Source of the DNA: Juglans regia
Lineage: Eukaryota; Streptophyta; Magnoliopsida; Fagales; Juglandaceae
Assembly: GCF_001411555.2 (NCBI RefSeq)
Contig: NC_049907.1
Span: 8,316,243 to 8,380,242, forward strand
Length of the DNA: 64,000 bases
Direction: 5' to 3'
The notes beneath the pieces are model-generated. The model did no database searches, was not told the DNA's origin, and saw nothing but the letters and a program-made list of their open reading frames with translations. This document shows, in pieces, positions 1 through 11,279 of the stretch (position 1 is the stretch's first letter; each line of letters opens with the position of its first letter). The position numbers and the translations under genes were made by a program.

Positions 1-210
1 CGAAGCGGACCGGCTCGAGTGGAGTGAGTACGAGTTGCGACAAGATGCGTCAGAAACAAATCGGCGATTGTCCACGACAGAGTCCACGATGGATCCGCAG
101 TCGACGAGGTAGTTATCTATGGGGGAGAATAAGGTGTAAGAGAGAGCTGAGAGGGTACCGAGAGAGAGTAGGAGGAGAAAGAAAACAAACTTTCCATGCG
201 GAAACTCCAT
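1..210 (-). CDS. Kinase-less malectin-like receptor protein, N-terminal part only (copy A)
   Basis: These 70 codons are the N-terminus of the same protein encoded in full at 21519-22913; the two stretches are identical. The window edge cuts the rest off, so nothing shows whether this copy is intact. The start is the ATG at 208-210 (reverse strand), directly before a hydrophobic signal peptide (residues about 8-22, FVFFLLLLSLGTLSA). A longer reading frame upstream begins only with TTG and is not used. After the signal peptide comes the 'YLVDCGS' type motif that opens malectin-like ectodomains of the CrRLK1L family. Confidence 0.85.
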   Translation of the reverse strand, partial: MEFPHGKFVFFLLLLSLGTLSALSYTLFSPIDNYLVDCGSIVDSVVDNRRFVSDASCRNSYSLHSSRSAS

Positions 211-1837
211 TAGAGAGAGATTGAGAGCTGAGCTGAGAGCCTGAGAGGCCAAAAGTTTGGGGTTTGTGATAAGCTAGCTCGCTGGGGAGGATGAAGAAAT
301 GGAGCGAGGTTACGAGGTCCACGCGCATTGGTGTGACTGACGAAAACAGCCTGGCAAAGTTGCGCAGGACGCGCATCAAAGCGGGACCCTCCACCTTTCA
401 AAGTGGGATTCACTTTAGACGACAATGAGAGGATGCCGTTTTTGACGGGGTTCAAGTCCACACCGCACAATTCTTATTGTTGAATAGATATACAATTTTT
501 TATTACTTTCTATTATATGAAAATCATTTTTATTATAAGATAATAAATATCATTTTTTTTATAATATCTCACAAATTTACTTTTCTTATTTATATTGACT
601 AAAGAAAAGCAAACATTTGATCTAAGAATAAGTTGTAAGTCTATTATTACTCTTTTTTATATTAAAAATAGTTGAGGTTTCGAATTTTTTTTGTTCTTGA
701 AAAGTAGAAAAGTATCACCATTCTAAAAATTATAACTTTTTTTTTTATTATTATCATCATGGGTTTATTAAAAGCTTGTTAAAACATGTCTAATTTTTTT
801 TTTTTGAGTAATTTAAGGATATTTAGATCTTAAATTTATTTCAAAATTCACAAAATATTAATAGAGTCACCACAAAAAAACTGTTTATTTGCTGTTATTT
901 ATTTATTTTTTATAAAAATTATTATTTTATGTCAAAATAAATCTATTCTCGTCACAAATAGATATTTTCATCACGAATAACTCGTCGTGACTAGTTTGTA
1001 AAATTTTCTTTAAATTATAAGTTCTTACGCAAAGTTAAAGACCTCGAGCAAAAGAGAAATAAACCCATGAATTGGGTTGTAAAATATTTATACAAATATT
1101 AAAAAGACCCACTTCATAGGTCTCTCTTCTACTTCAAATCTCTTTAGACATCTTAATTATAAAGTCGGTATTAGATCATGTGTTTTTTTTTTTATTGGGT
1201 TAAGAGGGAATATAAAAAGAAAGAAGGGGAGAGGAAAGGGGATTAATGGATCATGGATGCGTCCAAAACTACAGAAGGTTAGCTCTCATGTAAACAGCGA
1301 GTGGTCTTACGCGGGACTTTGGTAGCCAATCAAAGACAGAAAACGAGGTCTAGTGGATGTCATTATACGTGCAAGAGTCAAGAACTCGTTTTCTTTTAGG
1401 TTAGGGGCTAACCCAATTTTATTTATTTATTTATTTCATTTTTAGGAATTAAGTGGACACTTATTTGAGAATGTCTCTAAATAATCAAATTAATGAAACC
1501 TCAAACAAATTCTTGATAATTTTCACATTATTGGAACTCACTTGAAAATTAATGCAACATAATCTTGTGTATATAAATAGAGAAATTCTATTTGCAGTCT
1601 CACTTAGAGATTGTATCTACAGACCCTCTATTAAATGAAAAAAAAATATTATTTTAGGAAGAATATTTTTATAATTTTAAAAAAATTTTAAAAATAAAAT
1701 TATCTATACTTGCATTGCAATCCCTTTTAGGAACCTCATATAGATAAATATGAATTATGTATTGATTCGTTCACATTAAGGATAAAACATTAAAAATATA
1801 TTTCAATTCCAGTACGTCCATTTGTATGGATACTTAA
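211..1837. other. Intergenic region upstream of the receptor gene (copy A)
   Basis: The first about 250 bases are GA-rich on the plus strand and probably hold the receptor's 5' UTR and promoter. The remainder is AT-rich, with homopolymer runs and a degraded stretch at about 866-1010 that resembles a CACTA-type MITE (sequence like 'cgtcacaaatag' and 'atcacgaataactcgtcgtga'). I see no convincing coding sequence. Confidence 0.6.
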
Positions 1838-2007
1838 GAGACGTTTGGATTCGAAGATGACTTGAAATGAGCTGAGATGAGTTGAGATGGATTGTTAATA
1901 GTAATGAAATGAGTTGTGAATAGTAGTGAGATTTGTGAATTAAAGTTGCTGAATAATAATGAATAGTAATGAAATGAGTTGAGATGACTTGCGAATCCAA
2001 ACGTCTC
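1838..2007. mobile_element. MITE, Tourist-like, present in copy A only
   Basis: This is a 170-bp element with perfect 16-bp terminal inverted repeats (GAGACGTTTGGATTCG), flanked by CTTAA on both sides (1833-1837 and 2008-2012). The interior is made of 'gatgagttgagatg' and 'gaatagtaatga' type repeats. The matching place in copy B (about 24530) lacks the element and reads 'tacttggtctttt' where this copy has 'tactTAA...TAAtctttt'. Related elements lie at 10813 and 33324. The superfamily assignment to PIF/Harbinger rests on the TTA/TAA-containing flanks and is tentative. Confidence 0.85.
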
Positions 2008-2457
2008 CTTAATCTTTTCCTGCCGCCTTCTTAATTGTGTACAATTTGCACCATATATGTGTTAAAAACATGAGTATACAAATAAGATCAGAATGATAGA
2101 GTTTTCAGCCAAATTAACCTATTTATAATATTTCGCATGCTGATATAAATTAAATAATAAAATTTAACAAGTGTTAATTTCACATAGTATCTATTTATAT
2201 TATATCTTAAGTTCGAACATTGATTTTATACTCTATCCAATTTAATTAAATATTTTATCATATGTCTAGATTAATCTTACATGATATTCAAGGAATTGAG
2301 ATATTATGGAAAAATTATATAGACATAAGACATATATATTGGAGAAAACATTCTACAACCTAATTTAGAGGAAAACTCTATTGGTTATAAAGGAATCAAC
2401 TTAGTAATTAAGAAGACAGTAAAAAAGAAAAGAAAAGAAAAAAAGAACTTGTTTTTG
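2008..2457. other. Short intergenic spacer downstream of the glycosyltransferase
   Basis: AT-rich sequence between the MITE and the stop codon of the glycosyltransferase at 2458. It should contain the 3' UTR and polyadenylation signals of that gene. No other feature is recognised. Confidence 0.5.
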
Positions 2458-4634
2458 TCAGCGAAATTCAATAATTTCATCCTCACTGCATTCTCCCACG
2501 TCAATAACCATTGTGCCATTGTCCTGAGTCGGCAAGATCCTGCAGCAGTTTCTTCTTGGAGACTGCTCAAAACACAAAAGAGTAATCTAATTAGTTATTA
2601 GTTACAATCAATATGCAGTTCATTGTTATTAATTAAGCATCTAATTAATTTGGTCCTCAATTTGAACATCTATTCATTTTTTTTTTTTTTATTTAGAGGA
2701 GGGAGATTTTGAACTCCAGACTTTCATTTTAGAGACTGATCAGGATTATGCCAACCACATGCCCTCGGCCAATTTGAACATTTAATTAAATTAACCATAT
2801 ATATGCAAAAAATTTTAAAAAATAATATAAAAAAGGATTAAAAAAAATTCATCAATTACCTTCTCCCATATATATGGGTTGGGCTTCTTGTAGACCTCCA
2901 CTTTATCAATCCGAGAAGGGTCCTCCATTTTCCAATTACAGTGTGGGTGTGGACTTTTATCAAGGGAATAGACACTAAATATTGTTTGATTATTTTGTGC
3001 ATCATCATCACATGATGCGGTAGTAGTGGCGGCTTTGGAAATGTAATACACAAAGGGGTATTGACAGGGGCTCTTGCCGAGGGGACGAGTGTTAAAGGCA
3101 AAGCCTTTGTAGTCAGCTTTGGGGTACCAATTGTAAAAGGTTCTGGCTGGAATCTCTAGCTCTCGAGCTGTCAAAATGCCCCGAAATATCTGAATTGCGT
3201 AGCCCCATGACACAGATACCGTCCATCTCCGAGTCTTGTCGTAGCAAATGGATTGTTGCATGAGCCCCGCTGAGTCTAGCTTCATGGGGAGCGTCAGGCG
3301 TTGGAGGGCTCGGGATCGGTCCATATGAGGGAATATCGGCTCAATCACGTCTAGGTGGTGGAGGGACACCAATGGGGCAATTGGGTGCGCCGCAAGGAGT
3401 CCGAATATGTTGCCGTATACATCAAACTGAAAGTACAATTAATCTACCAATAATTAAGATCATGCAAAATTCATATATATATATATATATGCATATGATC
3501 ACTGGTGTGGAGTGGAGGGTGTGTCCTAGCTCTCTACCCAAATTTACGAGTAGAAAGACTTCTATATCATGTTATACATGATCACCTCTAGATTCCCAAG
3601 CAACGTTGCTTGGGAAAAATAAGTTAAGCTGATCATTGCTCTGAAATATGTACTGGACATGATGATGAGAAGTAACACAGTATATCTTGCATGTATTCTA
3701 AACAATTAGCAAAAAGAAGCAAGTGATATGAAAGAATAACCTGGTGAAATCCTTGTTCCTTGGTGAGAGGAACACCAAGCTCGGCCATGCAAGCCTGAAT
3801 CCGATCATCCGATCCGTACAAACCTGGGTATCTTTGTATACACCTATCCTGCATTTTTTCAAGCGCCTTTGCTAATCCATAACTAATAGCAAACCCACCA
3901 CCACCATACGCCATATTGTACGAAAATTGTATGTTCTGCAGATGACTCTCGGACGTGCTACCAATATAATAGTAGTGATTATGATCGTATTTCTTTAGAA
4001 CTCTGACCAAATTGTCAGGAACAAAAACAGTGTCATCATCCCCCATCACAAACCACCTCACATCCTCCAAACCCAGCCTCAAAGTCTCCGAAACTATGCG
4101 CGATATGCGTATCGCCGACCCGTGGCCTTCTAGGTTTTTGTACGTGAACTTCGAGGTGTCATTGGAGATCTTCAATGGCGGTAGAAGTTTTTCTTCATCA
4201 GCTTCTGTTTTGACATGCTTGTCCAACCAAACAAATCCACGCGTTTCGTTTGGTCTCCACCATATCTTGATGTAGTTTTTCCTATGATCCCAGAGCTTGG
4301 CTGAGGCTCCAATGCCGAAAACTACGTGGGAGAGGTTCGTTTTGATCTCTGGGGGTTCATGAGGATCATGACCCTGATCAGTTCTTGGCAGTCCGGGCGG
4401 CGATAAGATTATGTCGGATCTGTGATGAGTGGTGAAATCTTGTTTGGTACAAAAACAGAAAAGATCCACGAATCTTAGGGAGCAAAAGACGTATATGACA
4501 GGAATCAAGAGGAAAAGGAAGGCCAATGATTTTAGAACAGACCAAGTCGTGCGAAGTTTTTCTGAATTTTTTGTATTGGTTTTCATGGTGTAGGGTATGC
4601 AGAGATTAGAGGCCGGTGCATGAAGCTTTTTCAT
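2458..4634 (-). CDS. DUF604/GT31-type putative glycosyltransferase, 3 exons (copy A)
   Basis: Three coding exons join in frame: 3741-4634, 2860-3426 and 2458-2562, all with GT-AG borders and phase-0 introns. They give about 521 residues. The architecture is a type II Golgi membrane protein: short cytosolic tail, one membrane anchor at about residues 33-52 (VLKSLAFLFLLIPVIYVF), then a luminal Fringe-like catalytic region. Residues 197-205 read MGDDDTVFV, the DDD metal/sugar-nucleotide motif of GT31-like enzymes; GGGGFA and YGSDDRIQACMAE are further family signatures. The C-terminal part (HLDVIEPIFP, CNW) fits the plant DUF604 domain. Sugar donor and acceptor are not known for this family. It differs from the copy B protein at residue 148 (E here, K there). 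An alternative start at Met17 is possible. Confidence 0.92.
3593..3616. repeat. Perfect 24-bp palindrome in glycosyltransferase intron 1
   Basis: The half-site TTCCCAAGCAAC is followed directly by its exact reverse complement. It lies within intron 1 (3427-3740) of the glycosyltransferase and is conserved in copy B. Function unknown. Confidence 0.8.
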
Positions 4635-5351
4635 GGCGTACTAGGGTTTACAGATATTATTAGAGGGGAGGGTTTGAGAATTTATGAGGTGATCAGATAT
4701 ATATCGATATGAAGAGGCTTTGTAAAGTTGAAGTAGCCCTCTGAAAACAGAACTCTTTTCTACCGAGTTATCCAATTCAAGTTGAACAACGTAGTTTAAT
4801 TAAGTTTATCCAGAAAACTGAAAATAATATATATGTGCTATTTTCGCGTGGGAAAAATAGTTTCAAATCCTTCCCCTACTATGAGAAAAACAACGGAAAC
4901 CACGTTTAAGCCCATAAACAGCTAAGAATTGGGTACGTATATACCTATCCACATGAACATTTCATCTTATGTACGTCTCTCTCATTGAATTAATTAGGCA
5001 TACGATTGGAGTGGATTAATAAAGGGAGTAAGTTGAAGTAATTAAGACATTCTATGAAATTACCCAAATAGCGTAGTGATCTCTCCAAATACTACAGTGA
5101 ATCCGGCCTTTGCATGCAATGTTTTTCACGGTATAGGGTTTATATATATTTGCATTTTTAGGGTGTACGATTTCTTTGAAAAAATTGATAAATTTGAACA
5201 TGAAAAACTTTTTTTTTTTTAATAGTGGATCCTATTTTTTTTTTTTAAAGAAAGTACTTGTATGAGACTTATACAATCTAAAACTATATCAAACATTACT
5301 CAATTTATATTTAATCACTTTCTCTACTTGAAAAATTGATTTACTCGTGAT
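4635..5351. other. 5' flank of the glycosyltransferase (copy A)
   Basis: About 700 bases upstream of the ATG at 4634. The sequence includes a TATATAT stretch near 4697-4706 (about 65 bases upstream of the start codon) that could serve as a TATA element. The rest is AT-rich without recognisable genes. Poly-T and 'atagtggatcctattttttt' repeats near 5205-5245 also occur at about 8330, so part of this is dispersed repeat. Confidence 0.5.
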
Positions 5352-6074
5352 TGTGGGTTGCAATTTGTGTTTGCAGGTCGTGTTTGTGCCACGTCAAGTC
5401 ATAGATATTCGACTATATGGGTTAACCCGACCCCAATCCCGACTCGTTAAGCTAAACGTACGTGTCAAATTTTTAAATCCAAACCCAACTCATTTAAATA
5501 ACGGGTCGTGTCACTCGTTTAATAATTAATTAAAAATAGGTCAATATGACACGACTTATTTAACTCGTTTCATGTAAATATGTTGAACTAACACGCATAA
5601 TCTATTTGATATGATTAACATAATTTCACACAAAAGTTAAAATCTATATTTATTAGTAGTCACAATATCTGAAAAAATAATAAGACTATCTACTAATAAA
5701 AAATATTAAGATTTTTTAAATTTTAACTTATAATAAAACCAACATTACAAAGCCCGCAATAATAAATATGAGTATAGATCTAGAATTACAATTCCAATAA
5801 TAAAAATATAAGTATATTGAGAAATATCAATATTACAAACTAATAAAAATATAAGAATATTGAGAAATACCAATATTACTATATAAACATATATAGTACT
5901 ATTCATCTTAAACTTATAGGTCGTGTTATGTCACTACAAGAAAACTGCTTATTTACGATTAGTTAATTCTAACGAAATGACTATTTACAACTAAAATTAA
6001 TTGTAAAAAATCTTTTGATTGCAATAAATTGGTCACAAAAGTTCATTTTTCTTGTAGTGCGTATTATCACCCTA
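5352..6074. mobile_element. hAT-like non-autonomous element, older copy with nested MITE
   Basis: The sequence aligns along its length with the cleaner element at 6771-7401: both begin with a GGGTxGCAA-like end, contain 'gactcgttaagcta', 'aacgggtcgtgtcac' and 'cacataatctatttga'-like segments, and end in 'tatcaccctac'. It is interrupted by a CACTA-type MITE at 5932-6059, so this insertion is older. No coding capacity is seen. Boundaries are approximate. Confidence 0.6.
5932..6059. mobile_element. CACTA-type MITE, 128 bp
   Basis: The ends are CACTACAAGAAAA and its inverted copy TTTTTCTTGTAGTG, the usual terminal motif of CACTA-derived MITEs. Flanking trinucleotides are TGT and CGT, so a 3-bp target duplication is likely, with one change. 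The interior is an imperfect palindrome ('gactatttacaactaaaattaattgt'). It sits inside the hAT-like element at 5352-6074. Confidence 0.75.
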
Positions 6075-6770
6075 CCGACCGTGACCTAGAATTATTTTGA
6101 CAAATTATTATGCGCAGTCTTTGGGTTTGGTTTTTTTCAAACTAATTTCCCGTGTTGAAACAGTTCTAAAGGATTATTGGCTTTAGTTTAGTGACGGAAA
6201 ATGCTAACGTGACGCATACATTGATACTTGTAATGTCATAAACAATATTCATAGAACGGGCATATCTTCTTTCAAAAATTTTATGGATCATCATTTTTAT
6301 ATTATATATATTTTTTATTCGTTTTCTTATCATATAAAGATGATAAGTAAAATAACTTATAGCAGAGAAAAAAAAATTTAAACATGTGTGATTTGCGTTG
6401 TAGGCAGCTGGCCGTATAGGAAAGTTCATGATCTTCTTCGCACATAGCTAGCATTTAAAAAAAATTAAAATTTCCCGGTCAACATGTTAGGTCAACATAA
6501 ATATTAAAAGGTAAAATAAATTGAAAAATCAACTAAGTCAAATATAAAAATACCCAAAAAAAAAAAAGTAAACTTCAAAAATGAAAAAACTAAACAAAAA
6601 TTCATAAACTAAATCTAAGAAAAATAAAATAGATAAATTATAAACTAAGAACAGAAAATAGAGAACTAAATTAAAACCAAAAAACTAAAAAAGAAAAAAA
6701 CAATACATTAATAAAAGAAAAAACTTTAAATTAAAAAAAAAAAAAGGCGCCACTCTTGAGGGATTGTGAG
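6075..6770. other. AT-rich spacer between two hAT-like elements
   Basis: About 700 bases of very AT-rich sequence with long adenine-rich stretches (6470-6745). There are open frames up to about 87 codons, but none has recognisable protein character. Confidence 0.5.
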
Positions 6771-7401
6771 TAGGGGTGGCAAATCATGTTTTTGGATCGT
6801 GTTCGTGTCATGTCAAATTATAAACATTTGATTATATAGGTCAATCAGAACTTGACTCGTTAAGCTAATTGTGTCAAATGTGTTAAACCCTAACCCCAAC
6901 CCATTTAGATAACGGGTCGTGTCACCTATTTTGATCGGTTTAAATGGAGTGAACTAACACACATAACTCATTTGACCTGATTAATATAATTTCACATAGA
7001 AATTAAAATATATATTTATTAGTAGCAACAATATCTTAAAAAATATATATCAATATTTTTTAAATTTTAACATATAATAAAATCAATATTACAAATTATA
7101 TAATAACAAATATTAGCATAGGTCTAAAATTACAATCACAACAATAAAAACAATAAAAGCATAAGCATACTGAGAAATATTAATATTACAACTTAACAAT
7201 AATAAAATTTAAATTTTGAAATAAAATCTAAATGAGTTAAAACATGTTGATTTCTTGTTAAGTGGGTTGACCCGTTAATAAATTTTGTCTTAATGGGTCA
7301 ACCTGTTTTGACCTGAACCTGTTAACATTAAATCCAAACTCGCTAATTTCGTGTCGTGTTCGTGTTGAGTTCACAATTCTTCTCACATATTGTCACCCCT
7401 A
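6771..7401. mobile_element. hAT-like non-autonomous element, 631 bp
   Basis: The termini TAGGGGTGGCAA and TTGTCACCCCTA are inverted repeats matching at 11 of 12 positions. They are flanked by ATTGTGAG (6763-6770) and ATCGTGTG (7402-7409), a degenerate 8-bp target duplication as expected for hAT elements. The interior is rich in 'gggtcgtgtca' and 'gggttgacccg' words and does not code. It is duplicated at 29287-29917. Confidence 0.8.
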
Positions 7402-8449
7402 ATCGTGTGTGAACACGAAGGGCACTTGGTTTTCTACCGTTTTAGTTTATTATTTTACAATTTAGTATTTCTTAAAAAAATTGTTTATGAATTTAATTTA
7501 ATTTTTTATATTTTTAGGTGTTTTATTTTTAATTTAGTTGTTTTTTTAAATTTTATTTTCTGACTTTAAATTAAATTTTATTTTATTACTATTTTGTTTT
7601 TAAAAAGGATGATAGTATGCCTCTCAAATATGTCCATTAAATGTGCTCACTCATATATTTTTATTTATTTTTATTTGTTCTTAATGATTAAGAAAGTGGC
7701 TATTAATGAATTTATTTATTTATTCTTAATAGTTAAGATGTTTAAAAAATATTTAAAGAAAAAGAAAAAAAAACAAAAAAAAATTCATTTATACTAATGT
7801 GCATATTTAAGATGCACATTTATGTGCACCGTAGTATTCTTTTACTTTTTAGCATTTTATGTTTCCTACGATTTGACTGTGCTTTTATATTTTGTTTAAA
7901 TACTGGCTGCGTATATAGGAAATGTGTCATTTTATAATTGATTATGATCAAACAAGTATGTAACATGTCAATATTTTTGTCAATAAAATAACATATTTTT
8001 AACAAATGGATCAATTTGGATATAAAAAAATGATATTTGCAGATTAAGGTGTGCTGGTCCCACACAATCTTTTTGAAAAAGGAAAATGATACTTGGCCTC
8101 ACGATTTTGCCCCTCAAAGTTATCATTTTGGTATTTTAATTTTTTTTTATAATAGTTAAGTAATTGACTATTAGTGAAGTGGTGTATTTTTTAAAAATAT
8201 TTAAAAGAAAAAAAAAAGGTGCAATTGTACTAATGGTAAGTTTGCGGAGGCAAAATTGTAGGGCCCATTAGCAACACCATTTGAAAAAAAATGGTAAATC
8301 TAAGATCTATAAAAAAAAATTATTTTTTTAATAGTGGATCTTACTTTTTTTAAAATGAGTGTACAAAGTCTTCACACTTCAAAACTGAATCTAGTATTAC
8401 CCTTTAGATTAATATCTAGTACTTGTAACAGGTTTCACATTTTAAAAAA
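7402..8449. other. AT-rich intergenic sequence (copy A)
   Basis: About 1 kb of AT-rich sequence. Two stretches (about 7680-7810 and 8140-8240) share the pattern 'taatagttaag ... tatttaaa(g/a)aaaaaga ... gtgca', suggesting related degraded repeats. No gene recognised. Confidence 0.5.
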
Positions 8450-9891
8450 ATGATCTTATGGACACATTTGATTCAAGAGGAGTTGGAGGTGGTAGCTACA
8501 ATTGCAAAAATAATTTGGTCAATGAGGAATTCAATTACACATAGAAAGGGCTTCGCTCACCCAAATATGCTTGTCAAAAAGGCTGAGGAGGAGATACATG
8601 CATTTAGGAATGCTCATGTCACTCTTATGTCCCCTAGACCAAATATATCATAGGTGGCTCGATCCTGGGAGAAACTTCCAGCAGGAACCTATAAAGTCAA
8701 TTGGGATGCAGCCTTAGATAAGTCACAAGGGCAGCCCTAGTTTCTTAGAGAGAGAGACTCCTCATTCTCTCTAACCCCCCTCCCTCCCTCATCTCTAATT
8801 CCTCTCATCTCTAGTTTTCTCATTTTCTTTTCATTTCTTGGTGTTTTTCAGGGTTAAGTATGGAGGAAGGCCGATCTACTACTCTCCGGTGTCTGGTGAC
8901 CACCACGCACCCCACCGCAAGGTTCCCAAGGCACCGATCTTTCAGATAGACGAATAATTTCATTGAATGCAACAACGCGTGTATTCCACGTGCCACCACT
9001 CAAGGTGTATTTTTGCCGCCACGCGCGACCTTTTTGGGTCTAGGACCATTGGTTACGTTAGACCTGACCGTCCGCCATTCCCCCGAGGGTGGCGTGTGAC
9101 CCTTCACACGCCATCACAGTCGATGTTTGTATTAGTTTTTTCCTCCAAGGTTATAAATGCAGATCTATATCTTTAAAAAATGTAATCCGTTATTTTACTC
9201 TTTTTTTAATTTATGTAATGTCTTTTGTTTTTTTTATAAAAAAAATACATAATCTCTTGGACTTTCTTCTATAGAGTGTATCATCAATTCTGTTTTAGAC
9301 GAAGTGTGGAGTTTGGCTTACTCTTCTCATTCTTAGATGAAGTATGAGATTTGATTAACTATAAAGTTGTACTATCTCTCAAACTATAAATTTATAGAGA
9401 TTTACAGTATTAGACGTGACCATGTCAATCATGAGCCATGTCTATAGGCATTGGGCCATAGTCAGGGACTCGAAAGGGCAAGTGATAGCCACTTTTCGAG
9501 CATGTATGGTGCTGCCTGCAAGTGCTTTTCTTGCAGAAACCTATGCATTTATGATGTCTACCAACTTCTGTCAAGACCTTGATCTAAGTCAGATTATTCT
9601 TCAAGGGATGGGCTTCAGGTGGTTAATGCACTAAACAAGGAGACAATAGATTGGAGCCAGATTGGTTTTCTGGTAGAAAATACAACAATATATACTGCTG
9701 AATTGATTCTCAAACTGGTCAGTCCAACATGTCAAACGTGATGCTAACACTGCTGCTTATAGGCTTGCTAAAGATGCCCTAAACCTCTATGAAGATTTGA
9801 TAGACACTATGGAAGTTCCAGAATGTATTTGTAAAACACTTCTTCTAGGGGCAGTTGTGAACTGCAAACGGCGCACAATCGGCATCTAAAA
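8450..9891 (+). pseudogene. LINE remnant with RNase H region (copy A)
   Basis: The translation shows 'AGTYKVNWDAALDKSQG' (8677-8730) and 'AIVRDSKGQVIA' onward (about 9446), which together form the start of the RNase H (RVT_3) domain common at the C-terminus of plant non-LTR retrotransposons. The tail (QHVKRDANTAAYRLAKDAL, about 9735-9780) matches the conserved end of that domain. Stops and frameshifts are present throughout. The domain is split by about 700 bases of unrelated sequence (8735-9445). It is non-functional in both duplicate copies. Confidence 0.75.
8735..9445. mobile_element. Unidentified insertion splitting the LINE RNase H domain
   Basis: The RNase H reading is broken exactly between 'DKSQG' and the 'GIGAIVRDS'-like segment. 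The intervening sequence is locally GC-richer, begins with 'ccctagtttcttagagagag' and has CT-rich and CG-containing stretches unlike the surroundings. It has no recognisable ORF or clear terminal repeats, so its class is unknown. Confidence 0.4.
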
Positions 9892-10429
9892 TAATACTTT
9901 TTAATTCCCACGTGGATTAATTTTTTTTAAAAAAAGAACAACCGAAAAGACTAAGAAGAGAAATGCGGGAAAGTGAGCTTCTTCTTCAAGCCAGTTTTCA
10001 GACTTCGAATGTTCTGAGATTGCCGTACGGAGAAAGTGGAAAAAAGTTTCTTTGCTTGTTGAAAGAAAGTGGAAAAAAAACTGGGAATCATCATCAGTTT
10101 GAATATTTTCTTCTGAAAATGACAGTGTGGGTCTTCGGCATCTTCGTCTCACGGTCTTCATCTTCTTCTTCACTCTACTGTGTGGGTTTTCATCTTCTTC
10201 TTGACCATGTGGTAAGAAATCATAGTTTGGATTGTGCTTTGAATGTATTGGATGAATATCCTCAGTTTTGAAGCTACTTTTTCAAGCTTGAAACCATGTC
10301 TAAAAATGTATAAAAATGAGTTTCGGTTTCTCAAAACAGAAGCTATTTTATGACTTTGAACTCAAATAACATGCATAGTAGTTTCAAACCACAAAGAATG
10401 GTAAAAACTGGAAATCACTTTGCACATTG
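9892..10429. other. Possible 5' UTR/promoter region of the FAR1 element (copy A)
   Basis: The sequence around 10130-10210 is TCTTC-rich on the plus strand and is followed by a good donor context ('gaccatgtg|gtaagaaatc'). This resembles a 5' UTR exon. By comparison with the third FAR1 element, where similar pyrimidine-rich sequence lies at 49380-49640, it may belong to the FAR1 transcript. This is an inference only. Confidence 0.3.
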
Positions 10430-10694
10430 GTTGACGCTATTACTCTCTGATTACCACTGTAAATTGAAGAATGGAAAACTTTTGTTACTTGTTTGTAAAG
10501 CGAGTACGCCTCCTCTGGTTTGCCACATTTGGCATATGCATCTCTTTGACTTATATATTATTTTCTCATAAGTTGGGAAATGCAGAACAGCTGCAAAGAC
10601 TTCTTGGGTTTTTTTCAACTTGTGTTGCTTTGCATATAAACTAATCAAAGAAGCAATTGTGGCAGCCTCCAGTCTACAGCCTAGCTTGATCAAT
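10430..10694 (-). pseudogene. PPR gene fragment (copy A)
   Basis: The minus strand reads 'MIKLGCRLEAATIASLIS' and 'LYAKQHKLKKTQEVF', then after a frameshift 'DAYAKCGKPEEAYSLYKQ'. These are two successive pentatricopeptide repeats. The wording is close to what I remember of the EMB976/At5g27270-type P-class PPR protein, but that identity is from memory. PPR proteins bind organellar RNA. The piece is about 90 codons, frameshifted and without start or stop context, so it is a dead fragment. Confidence 0.65.
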
Positions 10695-10812
10695 TGACCT
10701 GTAGTTTATGCTTTAAAAGCATCACCTGTGTAGAAATAAAACGAGAAGTTGGTTCATTTCAACAGATATAGATTAAAAGTCAACAAGCTTTTACTCTTAG
10801 GCCCTTGTGTTA

Positions 10813-11002
10813 GAGACGTTTGGATTCGAAGATGAGTTGAGATGACTTGAGATGGATTGTGAATAGTAATGAGATGAGTTGTGAATAGTAGTGAGATTTG
10901 TGAGTTAAAGTTGATGAATAGTAATGAATAGTAGTGAGATGAGTTGAGATGAGTTGAGATGAGCTGAGATGAGCTGAGATCTCTTTCGAATCCAAATATT
11001 AA
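10813..11002. mobile_element. Tourist-like MITE (copy A)
   Basis: The element starts with GAGACGTTTGGATTCGAAG and ends near 'cgaatccaaatatt', a degraded inverted repeat. The interior has many 'gatgagttgagatg' units, as in the element at 1838. It is present at the same place in copy B (33324-33512), so it predates the duplication. Confidence 0.75.
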
Positions 11003-11279
11003 AAGAAACATTAATCAACCTTACTTGCCTTCTCTAATGAAGTTCTTAATAAACTAGTTCACAATTGACAAGCAACTAGCAGTTGCAAGCAACAACTTCA
11101 GATGTTTATTTTTCTCATTTTGTTTTAGATTTTACAAGTTTGAAAAGTCTAAACATGAGCTACTTTCTTACTCCTCACATAGGAAATGCAATATTACATG
11201 ACGTCTTATTAAAGAATATTTACATGTTTTTATCAGATTTGCTGCTTGCATTTTTCTTTACATGCTCATCCAGTGTTCT

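Noticed and set aside
113..470. Minus-strand open frames over the receptor start region
   Set aside because: They overlap the signal-peptide coding region and upstream GA-rich sequence in other frames and show no domain.
3372..3581. 69-codon plus-strand frame in both glycosyltransferase copies
   Set aside because: Spans exon 2, the intron and a TA repeat on the opposite strand. Shadow.
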